Source: Flavobacteriaceae bacterium MAR_2009_75 (GTDB taxonomy: Bacteria > Bacteroidota > Bacteroidia > Flavobacteriales > Flavobacteriaceae). Taken from it: a DNA stretch of 64,000 bases. Shown here piece after piece: positions 54,236 through 63,137 of this stretch. The position numbers were made by a program, and so were the translations under genes. The number at the start of each line of letters is the position of its first letter. Positions within the stretch are counted from its first letter, which is position 1. The notes beneath the pieces were generated by a model that did no database searches, was not told the DNA's origin, and saw nothing but the letters and a program-made list of their open reading frames with translations. Location of the stretch: NCBI GenBank assembly GCA_002813285.1, contig PHTZ01000001.1, positions 4,339,501 to 4,403,500 on the forward strand, written 5' to 3'.

Positions 54236-57200
54236 TTAGAAAGTTAGTTTAAGGTTAAATCCGTACGTTCCAGTAGAAGGTAGGTTAAAATTGTCTAGAC
54301 CTTGTGCGTTTTGATTGGTACTAATAGCCAATTCAGGATCAAAAGGAGCATCTTTATAAAAGAAGAAAAGATTATTTCCTATAAATGACAGACTAGCCGC
54401 TTTTATCGGTAAACTTGTATTCGATAGGTCAAAATTGTACCCGATTGATAATTGACTCAACTTTACATTGGTTCTATCATAAACATAGGCCTCGCCAACC
54501 CCATTTCTATCTCCAATCGCTCTATACCAAGTTTCTGGATCAACGCTAGTGATCGCTGTACCAGTTCCTTCGTCAAAGCCATTTACACTTACTGAACCGG
54601 CATCGCGAGCGTCAGCAGTAACTTTTGAAACACCATAACCATCCAACATCGACTGGGTTTGACTGAAAACCTTACCTCCAAACTTGGCATTAATCAAGGC
54701 TCCGAATGAAAATCTTTTATAGCTCACACTGTTGTTCCAACCAAGACTGGCCTTAGGATCTAAATTCCCTATTAATTCAGGTAAATCTGTCTTTCTTGGT
54801 GCACCTTCACTAAACAAAATTCTACCTTGGTCATCTCTAAGAAATTTAAAGACATAAAGGTCGTTGAACTTACCACCTTCTATTAAACGAGAGTAATAAC
54901 CTTCAGAAGATCCCAAATTGAAAATTCTCTCATCGTCAGGTCCTATATCAACAACCTCATTTTTATTTGAAGTAAAATTAAATGATGAACTCCATTCAAA
55001 GTTCTCATTTTGTACGGGAATAGTATTTAGAGTGATTTCAACTCCTTGATTGAGAATTTCACCCGCATTAATGAACTCTTGAGTAAAACCACCTTCACCT
55101 GAAGTTGTGGGAACAGAGATATATTGGTCTTCACTCTTGATATTATAATAAGTAAAATCAAGACCCAATCTGTTTTGGAAAAACCTTAAATCAAACCCAA
55201 ATTCAGAACTGGTTATTATTTCAGGTTTAGCATCTAAGAATGGTCGTGTAGTATTTCTATTAACGCCTCCATTAGCAGTGATGGAGTTTTGTGGATTGAT
55301 TCTATTATAAGGTACTTCATTACCAACTTGAGTCCATGAACCTCTTAGTTTGGCAAAACTAATGGCCTCTGGCATGGTAAACATTTCGCTAAGAAGAACC
55401 GTTGCCCCAATTGAGGGATAAAAATAGGAATCGTTACCAGTCAAAGCCAATGTTGACGCCCAATCATTTCTACCCGATACATCTAAGAATAACATTTCTT
55501 TGTAACCAAGTTGTGCATTTAGGAAAACCCCTTCTTTAATAACAGTGCCGCTTGTGATTGAACGTACCTGAACATTAGTTGGTAAATTCTGAAAGTAGAA
55601 TTCATTAGGATAGAGTAGCCCTAAAGTACCCGTGTTAACTTGTACACCAATACCATACTCAGTTTTCTGATAACTAGCACCCAGTGATGTATTCAAGCTA
55701 AAATCATCACTCAAAGATGTATTATAGTTTAAAATAGCATCTGTATAGATTAATTTATCTTCATACTTCTGATAATCCCAAGCACCATTAGGGTGAACGT
55801 TAGTTGAGTTTGAAGTAGCCGCATGTTCTTGAGTTTTTAAGACAGTTGCATAGTCATAATTACCTCTAACTTGTATATTAAGGTTCTCTAGTATATCATA
55901 TTTTAAACTAAGATTTCCAATAAATCTATCTCTCTTATCCTTTTGAGGTTCTTTGTTAAGAATCCAGTAAGGGTTTGACTGGTGGTGATCAGATACGAAC
56001 CAGTTTTGGGCCGTAATATTTCTTGTTTCGTCGAACACCTCATAATTATCTTTAAACCCATAAAAATTTCTATCTCTTGGAAAGAAATAAAGACCTGTTA
56101 AGGGGTTCAAGTAATAGCCAGAGGGCAATCTGTTTCTACTACTTTCAAAGGCACCTATTACATTTGATGTAACCGTAACTTTATCATTAAACAGTTTCGT
56201 TGACTGTTTAAATGTAAAGTTGTTCTTAAGATATTTGTTCAAAGGGGTAATACCATTTGCACTAATATTGCCGTATGAGAAATAAGCTTGAGTTTTTTCG
56301 GTACCACCACTAATGCTAACCGAATTGAAAAAATTGTGACCCGTTTGAAAAAAATCTTCAACATAATCACTTTGGTAATCACCAGGAGTCGTATCCCAGC
56401 TTTCTTTTGCTGTGCCGATTGCACCATACTTGTATTGTAGTTCGGGTAGCTCGAGATAATGCTCGAAAGTATAACTACTGTTGACTGTAACCACGGTTTT
56501 ACCTTCAGTACCACTTTTCGTTGTGATTAAAACAACCCCGTTCGCACCTTGGCTACCGTATAATACCGCTGCATTGGCCCCGCGCAGAATACTGATGCTT
56601 TCTATATCATCAGGGTTTATGGCAGAAAGGCCATCACCACTGTCCGTACCGCCCCACATTCCTGGTTGGCCGCCTTTATTGTTGGCCATCGGTATACCAT
56701 CAATTACAAATAATGGAGAACTGTCTCCACTTAACGATTTGTTACCCCTTAAGAGAATTTTGGTAGAACCACCGGCTCCAGAACTACTTTTTTTGATTTC
56801 TACACCGGCTGTTTTACCCGATAGTGCATTCATAAAATTCGGGTCACGAGTTTTTGTCAACTCATCAGATTTTACAGTTTGTTGGGCATAGGTCAGAGTC
56901 TTTTCTTGTCTTTTTATTCCCAGAGCGGTTACTACGACTTCATCAAGTTGGCTAGCATCCTCTTCCATTGCTACGTCAACCACATTAGACGAGCCTACCG
57001 TAGCACTCTGGCTTTTTGTTCCTAAGTAAGAAAAAACAAGTACATCGCCTTCAGCAGCTTCAATGGAATAGTTACCATCGAAATCTGTTTGGGTACCGTT
57101 CGTAGTACCTTGAACTAAAACATTTACTCCGGGAAGGGGAGATCCGTCCGTTGCATCTGTAACCGTACCAGTTACTGTTCCGCTTTGCGCTAGCAATGGG

Positions 57201-57247
57201 ATTGTCCCAAGAATAAACGCAAAAAATACAATTAGTTTTTTAATCAT
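54236..57247 (-). CDS. SusC/RagA-family TonB-linked outer membrane transporter
   Basis: 1003 residues from the ATG at 57247; the longer frame starts with TTG at 57265. Signal ends LLAQ. A carboxypeptidase-like beta domain (GTVTGTVTDATDGSPLPGVN) is followed by the plug (DEVVVTALGIKRQEKTLTYA) and the SusC signature region KSGTEGKTVVTVNSSYTF (18 residues). The barrel ends FNLKLTF, terminating in an aromatic residue. It imports a ligand too large for porins, powered by TonB. The upstream gap holds a perfect 14-bp palindrome. Confidence 0.94.
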   Translation of the reverse strand: MIKKLIVFFAFILGTIPLLAQSGTVTGTVTDATDGSPLPGVNVLVQGTTNGTQTDFDGNYSIEAAEGDVLVFSYLGTKSQSATVGSSNVVDVAMEEDASQLDEVVVTALGIKRQEKTLTYAQQTVKSDELTKTRDPNFMNALSGKTAGVEIKKSSSGAGGSTKILLRGNKSLSGDSSPLFVIDGIPMANNKGGQPGMWGGTDSGDGLSAINPDDIESISILRGANAAVLYGSQGANGVVLITTKSGTEGKTVVTVNSSYTFEHYLELPELQYKYGAIGTAKESWDTTPGDYQSDYVEDFFQTGHNFFNSVSISGGTEKTQAYFSYGNISANGITPLNKYLKNNFTFKQSTKLFNDKVTVTSNVIGAFESSRNRLPSGYYLNPLTGLYFFPRDRNFYGFKDNYEVFDETRNITAQNWFVSDHHQSNPYWILNKEPQKDKRDRFIGNLSLKYDILENLNIQVRGNYDYATVLKTQEHAATSNSTNVHPNGAWDYQKYEDKLIYTDAILNYNTSLSDDFSLNTSLGASYQKTEYGIGVQVNTGTLGLLYPNEFYFQNLPTNVQVRSITSGTVIKEGVFLNAQLGYKEMLFLDVSGRNDWASTLALTGNDSYFYPSIGATVLLSEMFTMPEAISFAKLRGSWTQVGNEVPYNRINPQNSITANGGVNRNTTRPFLDAKPEIITSSEFGFDLRFFQNRLGLDFTYYNIKSEDQYISVPTTSGEGGFTQEFINAGEILNQGVEITLNTIPVQNENFEWSSSFNFTSNKNEVVDIGPDDERIFNLGSSEGYYSRLIEGGKFNDLYVFKFLRDDQGRILFSEGAPRKTDLPELIGNLDPKASLGWNNSVSYKRFSFGALINAKFGGKVFSQTQSMLDGYGVSKVTADARDAGSVSVNGFDEGTGTAITSVDPETWYRAIGDRNGVGEAYVYDRTNVKLSQLSIGYNFDLSNTSLPIKAASLSFIGNNLFFFYKDAPFDPELAISTNQNAQGLDNFNLPSTGTYGFNLKLTF

Positions 57248-57343
57248 AATGTTGATTTTTAGCAAGAAGTTAGTTTAACATTTTTTTAAGGTTATGTGAA
57301 TTTAAACTAAAATTTTAATTACGCAAGAAGAAATGGCCTAAAA

Positions 57344-57357
57344 TGTGTTCGAACACA
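57344..57357. promoter_or_regulatory. Perfect palindrome TGTGTTCGAACACA, candidate LacI-family operator
   Basis: Fourteen bases, fully self-complementary, with a central CG as in most LacI/GalR operators, 97 bp ahead of susC and 64 bp after lacI. No other copy was found near PIG-L or lacI. Confidence 0.6.
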
Positions 57358-57421
57358 CTGACTTAGCAAAAAACGGATGTCAAATCTGGCATTTCCGCAA
57401 TAGACTTTTCTTACTTTTATT

Positions 57422-58462
57422 TTAGTCTAAATAATAGCCCACATTTTCAGAAGTAATAATATCTATGGGAAGAAGCATACGAGTTGGAACTTCTTTGCCG
57501 AACAAAAAGTATTCAACAAAATAACAAATACCTAAATAAGCCTGTCTTTTCGGTTTTTGATGAATTAAAAACTCAATCTGACCTTTTCGGAGGCAATCGA
57601 TATTTTCTTCAAGTAAGTCATAACCAACAACAGTAATTTTTGAATTACTGCACTTTAAGATGTTTATAAGTTTATGTGCTTTGGAATTGGTGACGAAAAT
57701 TGCACATATATCTTGATGTAGTTCTAAAAAAGCAGATACATCGCTGTTGAATTTATCATTATTATCTGTTTGAAAAGACTGGCTTATAAGATTTACCTGA
57801 GCGTGTTTTTTTTCTTTGAAATAAGACTTAAAACCATCTTCTTTGAGTTCCATATGGGCCTCTTTGTCAAGATGGGCCACGACAATTTTTGCATTACAGC
57901 GTGTTACTTTGTCGATTAGCCCTGCTGCGACTTTACCACTTTGGTATAAATCTTGGCCGACGAAAATCTCATTGTTTAAGGTGTTGATGTGGTTGTTGAA
58001 TAAAGCAACCCTGATATTCTTTTCTTTGCACTCTTCAAGAATTTTGATAGATTCTTCTTGAAAAAGGGGAACCATGACAAGTACATCTGGTGTAGAACCT
58101 AAGATGTCATTAGCTTTTGTAGAAAAAGATAATTTTTCATGTGGATGGTAGAAAAATTTGTCGACTGTTACACCAAAAGGTTTAAATTCTTCTATAGCTT
58201 GTTGAATACCTTGCTCTGCAGGTTCCCAATAAGGGTCGATGCGCCAATCGGGCATAAGAACACAGATTCGATAAACCTTGTTCTTTTTGAGATTGCGTGC
58301 TATAGGGTTGGGGTGGTAATCTATTTGGTTTAATATCGTTTGTACCCTTTGATGGGCATCTTCTGAGACTTTACCTCTTTTATGAAGAACCCTATCAACC
58401 GTGCCCTTTGAAACACCCGCCATTTGCGCGATATCCTTTATCGTGTATTTCTTCTTGGTCAT
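57422..58462 (-). CDS. LacI-family transcriptional regulator
   Basis: 346 residues. The DNA-binding HTH reads YTIKDIAQMAGVSKGTVDRVL (first 20 of 21 shown as TIKDIAQMAGVSKGTVDRVL), followed by a hinge HPNPIARNLKK and a periplasmic-binding-like ligand domain. The TVDRV variant in the recognition helix is seen in sugar-responsive relatives. It is the only regulator in the locus and has its own promoter. A repressor or activator of susCD is inferred. Confidence 0.9.
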   Translation of the reverse strand: MTKKKYTIKDIAQMAGVSKGTVDRVLHKRGKVSEDAHQRVQTILNQIDYHPNPIARNLKKNKVYRICVLMPDWRIDPYWEPAEQGIQQAIEEFKPFGVTVDKFFYHPHEKLSFSTKANDILGSTPDVLVMVPLFQEESIKILEECKEKNIRVALFNNHINTLNNEIFVGQDLYQSGKVAAGLIDKVTRCNAKIVVAHLDKEAHMELKEDGFKSYFKEKKHAQVNLISQSFQTDNNDKFNSDVSAFLELHQDICAIFVTNSKAHKLINILKCSNSKITVVGYDLLEENIDCLRKGQIEFLIHQKPKRQAYLGICYFVEYFLFGKEVPTRMLLPIDIITSENVGYYLD

Positions 58463-58519
58463 TTAGAGATGAAACTGGTTAGTGTATGAATAGACGAAAT
58501 CGATATAGTTCACAACCTT

Positions 58520-58551
58520 CAAAGATAATTATATAATGAAGTAAAATTCAA
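58520..58551 (-). promoter_or_regulatory. Promoter of lacI (-33 TTG, 21 bp, -7 TATCTTTG)
   Basis: On the minus strand TTG (58549-58551), a 21-bp spacer and a perfect TATCTTTG (58520-58527), 58 bp before the lacI ATG. Confidence 0.65.
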
Positions 58552-58610
58552 TTTTTATGAAAATCAAAATAATAGACTTTTTAATTTAGAAATAAATAAT
58601 TTAATGGTAG

Positions 58611-60350
58611 TTATTCGGTATTATTCACAGGAAACTTCCTGAGAAATCGGTCAAAACCTTCAAAAGCAAGTGAAATAATGATCACAAGGGCAGAGCCTAT
58701 AAAGTTCAACCAGAGGTAACCCAATTTCTCATCACCTGTAGGGTAGATAAATATTAAGGTGTAGAACAAAACAAAAATAATCAGCTGCGTGAGAATGGCA
58801 GCAAAGAAGACTGCATTGCCTTTGACGAACTTAAAAAAGAATGCCAATAGAAAAATACCCAGAACATTACCATAGAATATTGACCCTATAATATTTACAA
58901 GTTGAATGAGGTTGTCAAAAAGGCTGGCGAAACTAGCAATTATGATAGCTAATACCCCCCAAATCAGAGTGAAAACCTTTGTCGAAGTCACATAATGATT
59001 TTCAGGAAGTTGCTCTTTCTTATTTCGGCGATAAAGGTCTAAAGCGGTGATGGTGCCCAATGCATTTAGTTCAGATGCGGTTGAAGACATGGCAGCTGAT
59101 AGTATAACGGCTAAGAGTAGACCTATTAATCCCTTTGGTAAATTATTTAATATAAAATGAATAAAGACATAATCTTTATCGTTGGTTTCGACTAAATCGT
59201 CAGCTTCTTTAATAAGTGCCTTGGCCGCAGCCCTGTTGGTACTGTCTTTAATATTAAGATTTATTATTTGCTGTTTGGCGTCTTCTACTGCTGTGTATTC
59301 TTTCAACTCTAGAGCCGTTGAGAATTTATTTTGTGCTATTTTTTTGGCTTCCTCAAGTTCGGCCTGTCCTTCTTGAAGAATAATATAATCTTTAGACAAA
59401 TTAGATTCCATTACCGCTTCTGTGGCGGCAGGATTAAAATTTAATGGGGAAGGATTGTATTGATAAAAAACGAAAACCATGACCCCTACAAGAAGTATAA
59501 AAAATTGCATGGGTATTTTAAAAATACCATTGAAAACCAAACCCAGTTGACTTTCACGAACCGATTTACCCGAAAGATAACGCTGAACCTGACTCTGATC
59601 AGTTCCGAAATAGGCTAGGGCTAAAAAGAGTCCTCCGGTGATTCCGCTCCAAAAAGTATACCTGCTTTTAGGGTCAAAACTAAAATCTAGAATGTCTAAT
59701 TTATCGGTGGCGCCAGCAATTTTAAGGGCCTTACTAAGGTTAATGTCTGCGGGTAAATGGCCCAGTATAAAAAAGAAAGTGATGAACATTCCTGTCATTA
59801 TAATGAACATCTGCTGTTTTTGGGTCACGCTTACCGCTTTGGTTCCTCCTGAAACGGTATAGATAATGACCAATACTCCGATAATAATATTTAATGTTCG
59901 CAAATCCCACCCTAAAACGGCCGATAGAATTATCGAGGGTGCATAAATTGTTATACCCGCCGCTAAACCCCTTTGTAGTAAAAACAGTATCGCAGCCAGA
60001 GACCTTGTTTTTAAATCAAATCGGCTTTCAAGAAATTCATAAGCGGTGTAGACTTTTAAGCGATGATAGATGGGCACAAATACCAGGCAGATGATAATCA
60101 TGGCCAGTGGCAAGCCGAGATAGAATTGCACGAAACCCATACCGTCATGAAACGCCTGGCCCGGAGTCGAGAGAAAAGTTATGGCACTTGCCTGTGTCGC
60201 CATCACAGAAAGACCTATCGTCCACCATTTGGCATCTTTACCACCACCTACATAATCATTGACATTTTTGCTGCCCCTGGTGCGCCATACCCCATAGGCT
60301 ACGATAAACAGAAGGGTACCCGATAATATGATCCAATCTAAAATTCCCAT
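58611..60350 (-). CDS. Sodium:solute symporter (SSS family)
   Basis: 579 residues with about thirteen membrane helices. LSVMATQASAITFLSTPGQA holds the sodium and substrate region typical of SSS proteins such as SGLT. An unusual polar helical stretch of about 90 residues (roughly 300-392, including EGQAELEEAKKIAQNKFSTA) interrupts the membrane part. It would import a sugar, sialic acid or amino-acid-like solute. The gene is one base after the 33-residue peptide gene, with translational coupling likely. Confidence 0.9.
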   Translation of the reverse strand: MGILDWIILSGTLLFIVAYGVWRTRGSKNVNDYVGGGKDAKWWTIGLSVMATQASAITFLSTPGQAFHDGMGFVQFYLGLPLAMIIICLVFVPIYHRLKVYTAYEFLESRFDLKTRSLAAILFLLQRGLAAGITIYAPSIILSAVLGWDLRTLNIIIGVLVIIYTVSGGTKAVSVTQKQQMFIIMTGMFITFFFILGHLPADINLSKALKIAGATDKLDILDFSFDPKSRYTFWSGITGGLFLALAYFGTDQSQVQRYLSGKSVRESQLGLVFNGIFKIPMQFFILLVGVMVFVFYQYNPSPLNFNPAATEAVMESNLSKDYIILQEGQAELEEAKKIAQNKFSTALELKEYTAVEDAKQQIINLNIKDSTNRAAAKALIKEADDLVETNDKDYVFIHFILNNLPKGLIGLLLAVILSAAMSSTASELNALGTITALDLYRRNKKEQLPENHYVTSTKVFTLIWGVLAIIIASFASLFDNLIQLVNIIGSIFYGNVLGIFLLAFFFKFVKGNAVFFAAILTQLIIFVLFYTLIFIYPTGDEKLGYLWLNFIGSALVIIISLAFEGFDRFLRKFPVNNTE

Positions 60351-60351
60351 A

Positions 60352-60453
60352 TCATTTATAGGATATCATTAGATAGCAAAAGAATAGCACATAGATAATG
60401 TTCAAAACTAAAACAATGGTGTATTCTTTTTTCCAGTTGAATTTATCGAGCAT
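60352..60453 (-). CDS. 33-residue single-pass membrane peptide coupled to the symporter
   Basis: ATG at 60453 and TGA at 60352-60354. It begins MLDKFNWKKEYTIV and continues through a strongly hydrophobic segment (LVLNIIYVLFFCYLMI) to a short SYK tail. One nucleotide separates it from the PIG-L stop and one from the symporter ATG. It is below the usual annotation length cut-off, but its context and composition suggest a real gene, perhaps like the small accessory proteins that accompany other SSS symporters. Unproven. Confidence 0.7.
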   Translation of the reverse strand: MLDKFNWKKEYTIVLVLNIIYVLFFCYLMISYK

Positions 60454-60454
60454 T

Positions 60455-62989
60455 TTATCCTTTTATATCAGATTGTGTAGATGATTCGTTCTTTTCTAAA
60501 GAAAGCATATTTGCGAACAGCTTGTAAGCTCCTGGTACTCCGGCGGGCAGTTCTCTAAAGAAACTTAGACCGGTATAAATATAATTTCCCTTGCCATACG
60601 GTGCAATCAACAAACTACCTTTTTTAGCACTTTCGCCAGAATCTTTCATCGACAATATAGGGGTAAATTCTTTAGCCCATTCACTGGGAAAGTAAAGCCC
60701 GCGTTCTTGCACCCATCCCTCGAAATCAGAGGTAGAAATCGTATTGGGGCTATTGATTACGGCATGGTCTTTAGCTAGAATGTCTACTGCCGAATTTTCA
60801 TCGGTTACCCGATCGCGAGAAAGGGTCAATGGGTATGGAGATATGTTTTCAAATTGTTTGCTCCATCGACCAGCGGTATTATATTGAATAACTAGATTAC
60901 CTCCGTTACTTACATAATCGAATAAATAACGTTGTTTAAACTTCAATTCATCGATTACGTTATAAGCACGAATACCTACCACCACTGCATCATATTTTTC
61001 AAGAGAACCTTTAGAAATGGTTTCTGGCGAAATGGTATGAACGATGTAGCCAATTTGCTTGAGACTTTCAGGTACATTATCTCCCGCACCTACGATATAG
61101 CCAATATGCTCTCCATTTTTCTGAATATTCAATCGAACTACTTTGACCTCAGAAGGTAGAAGTATACTTTGCTTCGGAATATGCCCGTAATCGATAGTCA
61201 CCAGTTCTTTATCGATAGTCTGACCATCTAAGGTGAGTACCGGTTCTATCTTACCTTGATTTTCATCTTTTGGAGGTGTTAGGGTAAAATAAATGGTTTG
61301 AGAGTCTCCTTCTTTATTGATTTCAAAAGATTCGGATTTCGTTTTAAGCACCCACCCTTCGGTATGCTTTAGTTGAACTGTACCTTTTACATTGTTAGTG
61401 TGTGCAGTAATCGTAACAGGAATTCTTTTTGATTGTCCATCGGCAAAAATAAGAACCTTGTCTGCAATACTTGCCGTAGCCTCAGGAAGAACTTCAAAAG
61501 GTTGAAACAGTTCTCCCTTATCAGGCTTTGCGAAACGATAGTTAATTGGCTTGACTAATGTTAAGGTGGTTCCATCAAAATCCAGTTCAAATTGGGCATA
61601 AAGTGCACGAGGTGTTTCCGGTTTACCGATAAGCGTTTGTTCTTCTACCCGATACATGCCTAGACTGCCCTTTTCTTTCAACCAATATGGGCTGGTATAT
61701 TCTGTGGAATTCGGAAGTTCAATACTCAATTCAAAATTTTCTTTTTTATTCGGGCTAAGTGCGATTAAAGGAGATAGTCCGTTTTGAGTCGGATTGATAT
61801 TAATTGATTTTAATACGATGTTGGCATTACTGCGATTGACAGCTTCAATATTTATTTTGATTTCACCTCCTGGGTTGCTTGAGGGTGTGGTTGATGAAGC
61901 TTCGAGATAAAGACCGGTAATTTGAGTGATTAAGTCTTTGATTTCTTTTGATTTGAATGTTTTCCAATGCTCATCGGAAGTATTCTGCAAGAGGTTGTAA
62001 GCCTTCAGAAGGTCAGGTAGATGTTCGGTCGGGTTTTTAAAATTGAAATTGGTTTCAATAGGGTATAAAAGTTCGCCAATAGCTTTGCCGCCTTCGATTC
62101 GTGACCAAGATGTATTAATTCCGTCGAAAATATCACTTTTATCTTTTGGTAGGTCACCTTTCAGCAACTCAATATATTCGTTTTCGGTGCCACGCTGTGA
62201 TAAACGCCCAAAACCCTGGCAAAGGTGTTGACTACTCGCCAAAGCGGCAATTTCGTTATTGGAACTGCCCAAAATGGGGTAATACATGCCGATATCTAAG
62301 TTTAGCATATTAGATTTATCGGCTTTTTGAAATTTTTCTTCGCTTCCATAGAACCACCAAGAAGTATTAAAAAATATTCTTTTTGGTTGCCAAAGGTTAG
62401 TGTGTTCGAGTTGATCGGCATATGAATTTGCATCGTTGGCCAAATCAAAGGCTTCCATGCTTAACATAGCCGATGCAGTATGGTGGCCATGTGTGCTACC
62501 GGGGCTTCGGTGGTCGAAACGATTTATAATCACATCGGGCTTGAATTTTCTTATGGCCCAAACAACATCACCTAGTACATCGTCTTTATTCCAAATTTCT
62601 AGGGTTTCATCAGGGTGTTTTGAATAACCAAAATCGTTCGCCCTAGAAAAAAATTGCTCGCCACCATCTACTCGTCTCGCCGCCAAAAGTTCTTGGGTAC
62701 GCAAAACACCTAATAATTCTCTTAATTCAGGGCCAATCAGGTTCTGGCCACCGTCACCCCTGGTAAGAGATAAATAGCCCGTTCTGGCCTTGACTTCGTT
62801 CGATAGGTACGATATGAGCCTGGTATTCTCGTCATCGGGGTGTGCAGCTACATAAAGAGCCGTGCCAAGAAAGTTTAACTTCTGTAAAGAATGATAAATT
62901 TCTGAGGATGAATATTGAACTGGAGCTTGTGAAAAGGCGATATTCTGAGAGAAAAGTATTCCGGTAACGAATACTAAGAGATAACGCAT
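60455..62989 (-). CDS. Secreted multidomain PIG-L family deacetylase
   Basis: 844 residues from the ATG at 62989, which begins a signal peptide (RYLLVFVTGILFSQNIAFSQ); an in-frame ATG at 63022 gives 855. The PIG-L zinc site is AAHPDDE (His50, Asp52-53) with HGHHTAS downstream. A middle part resembles an NPCBM-associated Ig-like domain (VQLKHTEGWVLKTKSESFE) and the last 200 residues resemble a class I amidotransferase-like (ThuA-like) fold (YDAVVVGIRAYNVIDELKF). PIG-L proteins remove N-acetyl groups from GlcNAc-type substrates. It is first in the locus. Confidence 0.85.
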   Translation of the reverse strand: MRYLLVFVTGILFSQNIAFSQAPVQYSSSEIYHSLQKLNFLGTALYVAAHPDDENTRLISYLSNEVKARTGYLSLTRGDGGQNLIGPELRELLGVLRTQELLAARRVDGGEQFFSRANDFGYSKHPDETLEIWNKDDVLGDVVWAIRKFKPDVIINRFDHRSPGSTHGHHTASAMLSMEAFDLANDANSYADQLEHTNLWQPKRIFFNTSWWFYGSEEKFQKADKSNMLNLDIGMYYPILGSSNNEIAALASSQHLCQGFGRLSQRGTENEYIELLKGDLPKDKSDIFDGINTSWSRIEGGKAIGELLYPIETNFNFKNPTEHLPDLLKAYNLLQNTSDEHWKTFKSKEIKDLITQITGLYLEASSTTPSSNPGGEIKINIEAVNRSNANIVLKSININPTQNGLSPLIALSPNKKENFELSIELPNSTEYTSPYWLKEKGSLGMYRVEEQTLIGKPETPRALYAQFELDFDGTTLTLVKPINYRFAKPDKGELFQPFEVLPEATASIADKVLIFADGQSKRIPVTITAHTNNVKGTVQLKHTEGWVLKTKSESFEINKEGDSQTIYFTLTPPKDENQGKIEPVLTLDGQTIDKELVTIDYGHIPKQSILLPSEVKVVRLNIQKNGEHIGYIVGAGDNVPESLKQIGYIVHTISPETISKGSLEKYDAVVVGIRAYNVIDELKFKQRYLFDYVSNGGNLVIQYNTAGRWSKQFENISPYPLTLSRDRVTDENSAVDILAKDHAVINSPNTISTSDFEGWVQERGLYFPSEWAKEFTPILSMKDSGESAKKGSLLIAPYGKGNYIYTGLSFFRELPAGVPGAYKLFANMLSLEKNESSTQSDIKG

Positions 62990-63044
62990 AGTGTTGGTTG
63001 TTTTTTTGATGTAACCCCTCATTTATTATGTTTGGGTATACAAC

Positions 63045-63052
63045 CAAAGATA
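63045..63052 (-). promoter_or_regulatory. -7 element TATCTTTG upstream of the PIG-L gene
   Basis: A perfect TAnnTTTG on the minus strand, 55 bp before the ATG at 62989 and 22 bp before the alternative ATG at 63022. It would drive PIG-L, the peptide gene and the symporter. Confidence 0.6.
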
Positions 63053-63137
63053 GAAAGTTTAAAGGGCTCAGAGACTTTTTTAGAACTTCTTTAACAAAAA
63101 TTCGATGAATCAAAATCTTCAGAGTAAACAAAACCTT

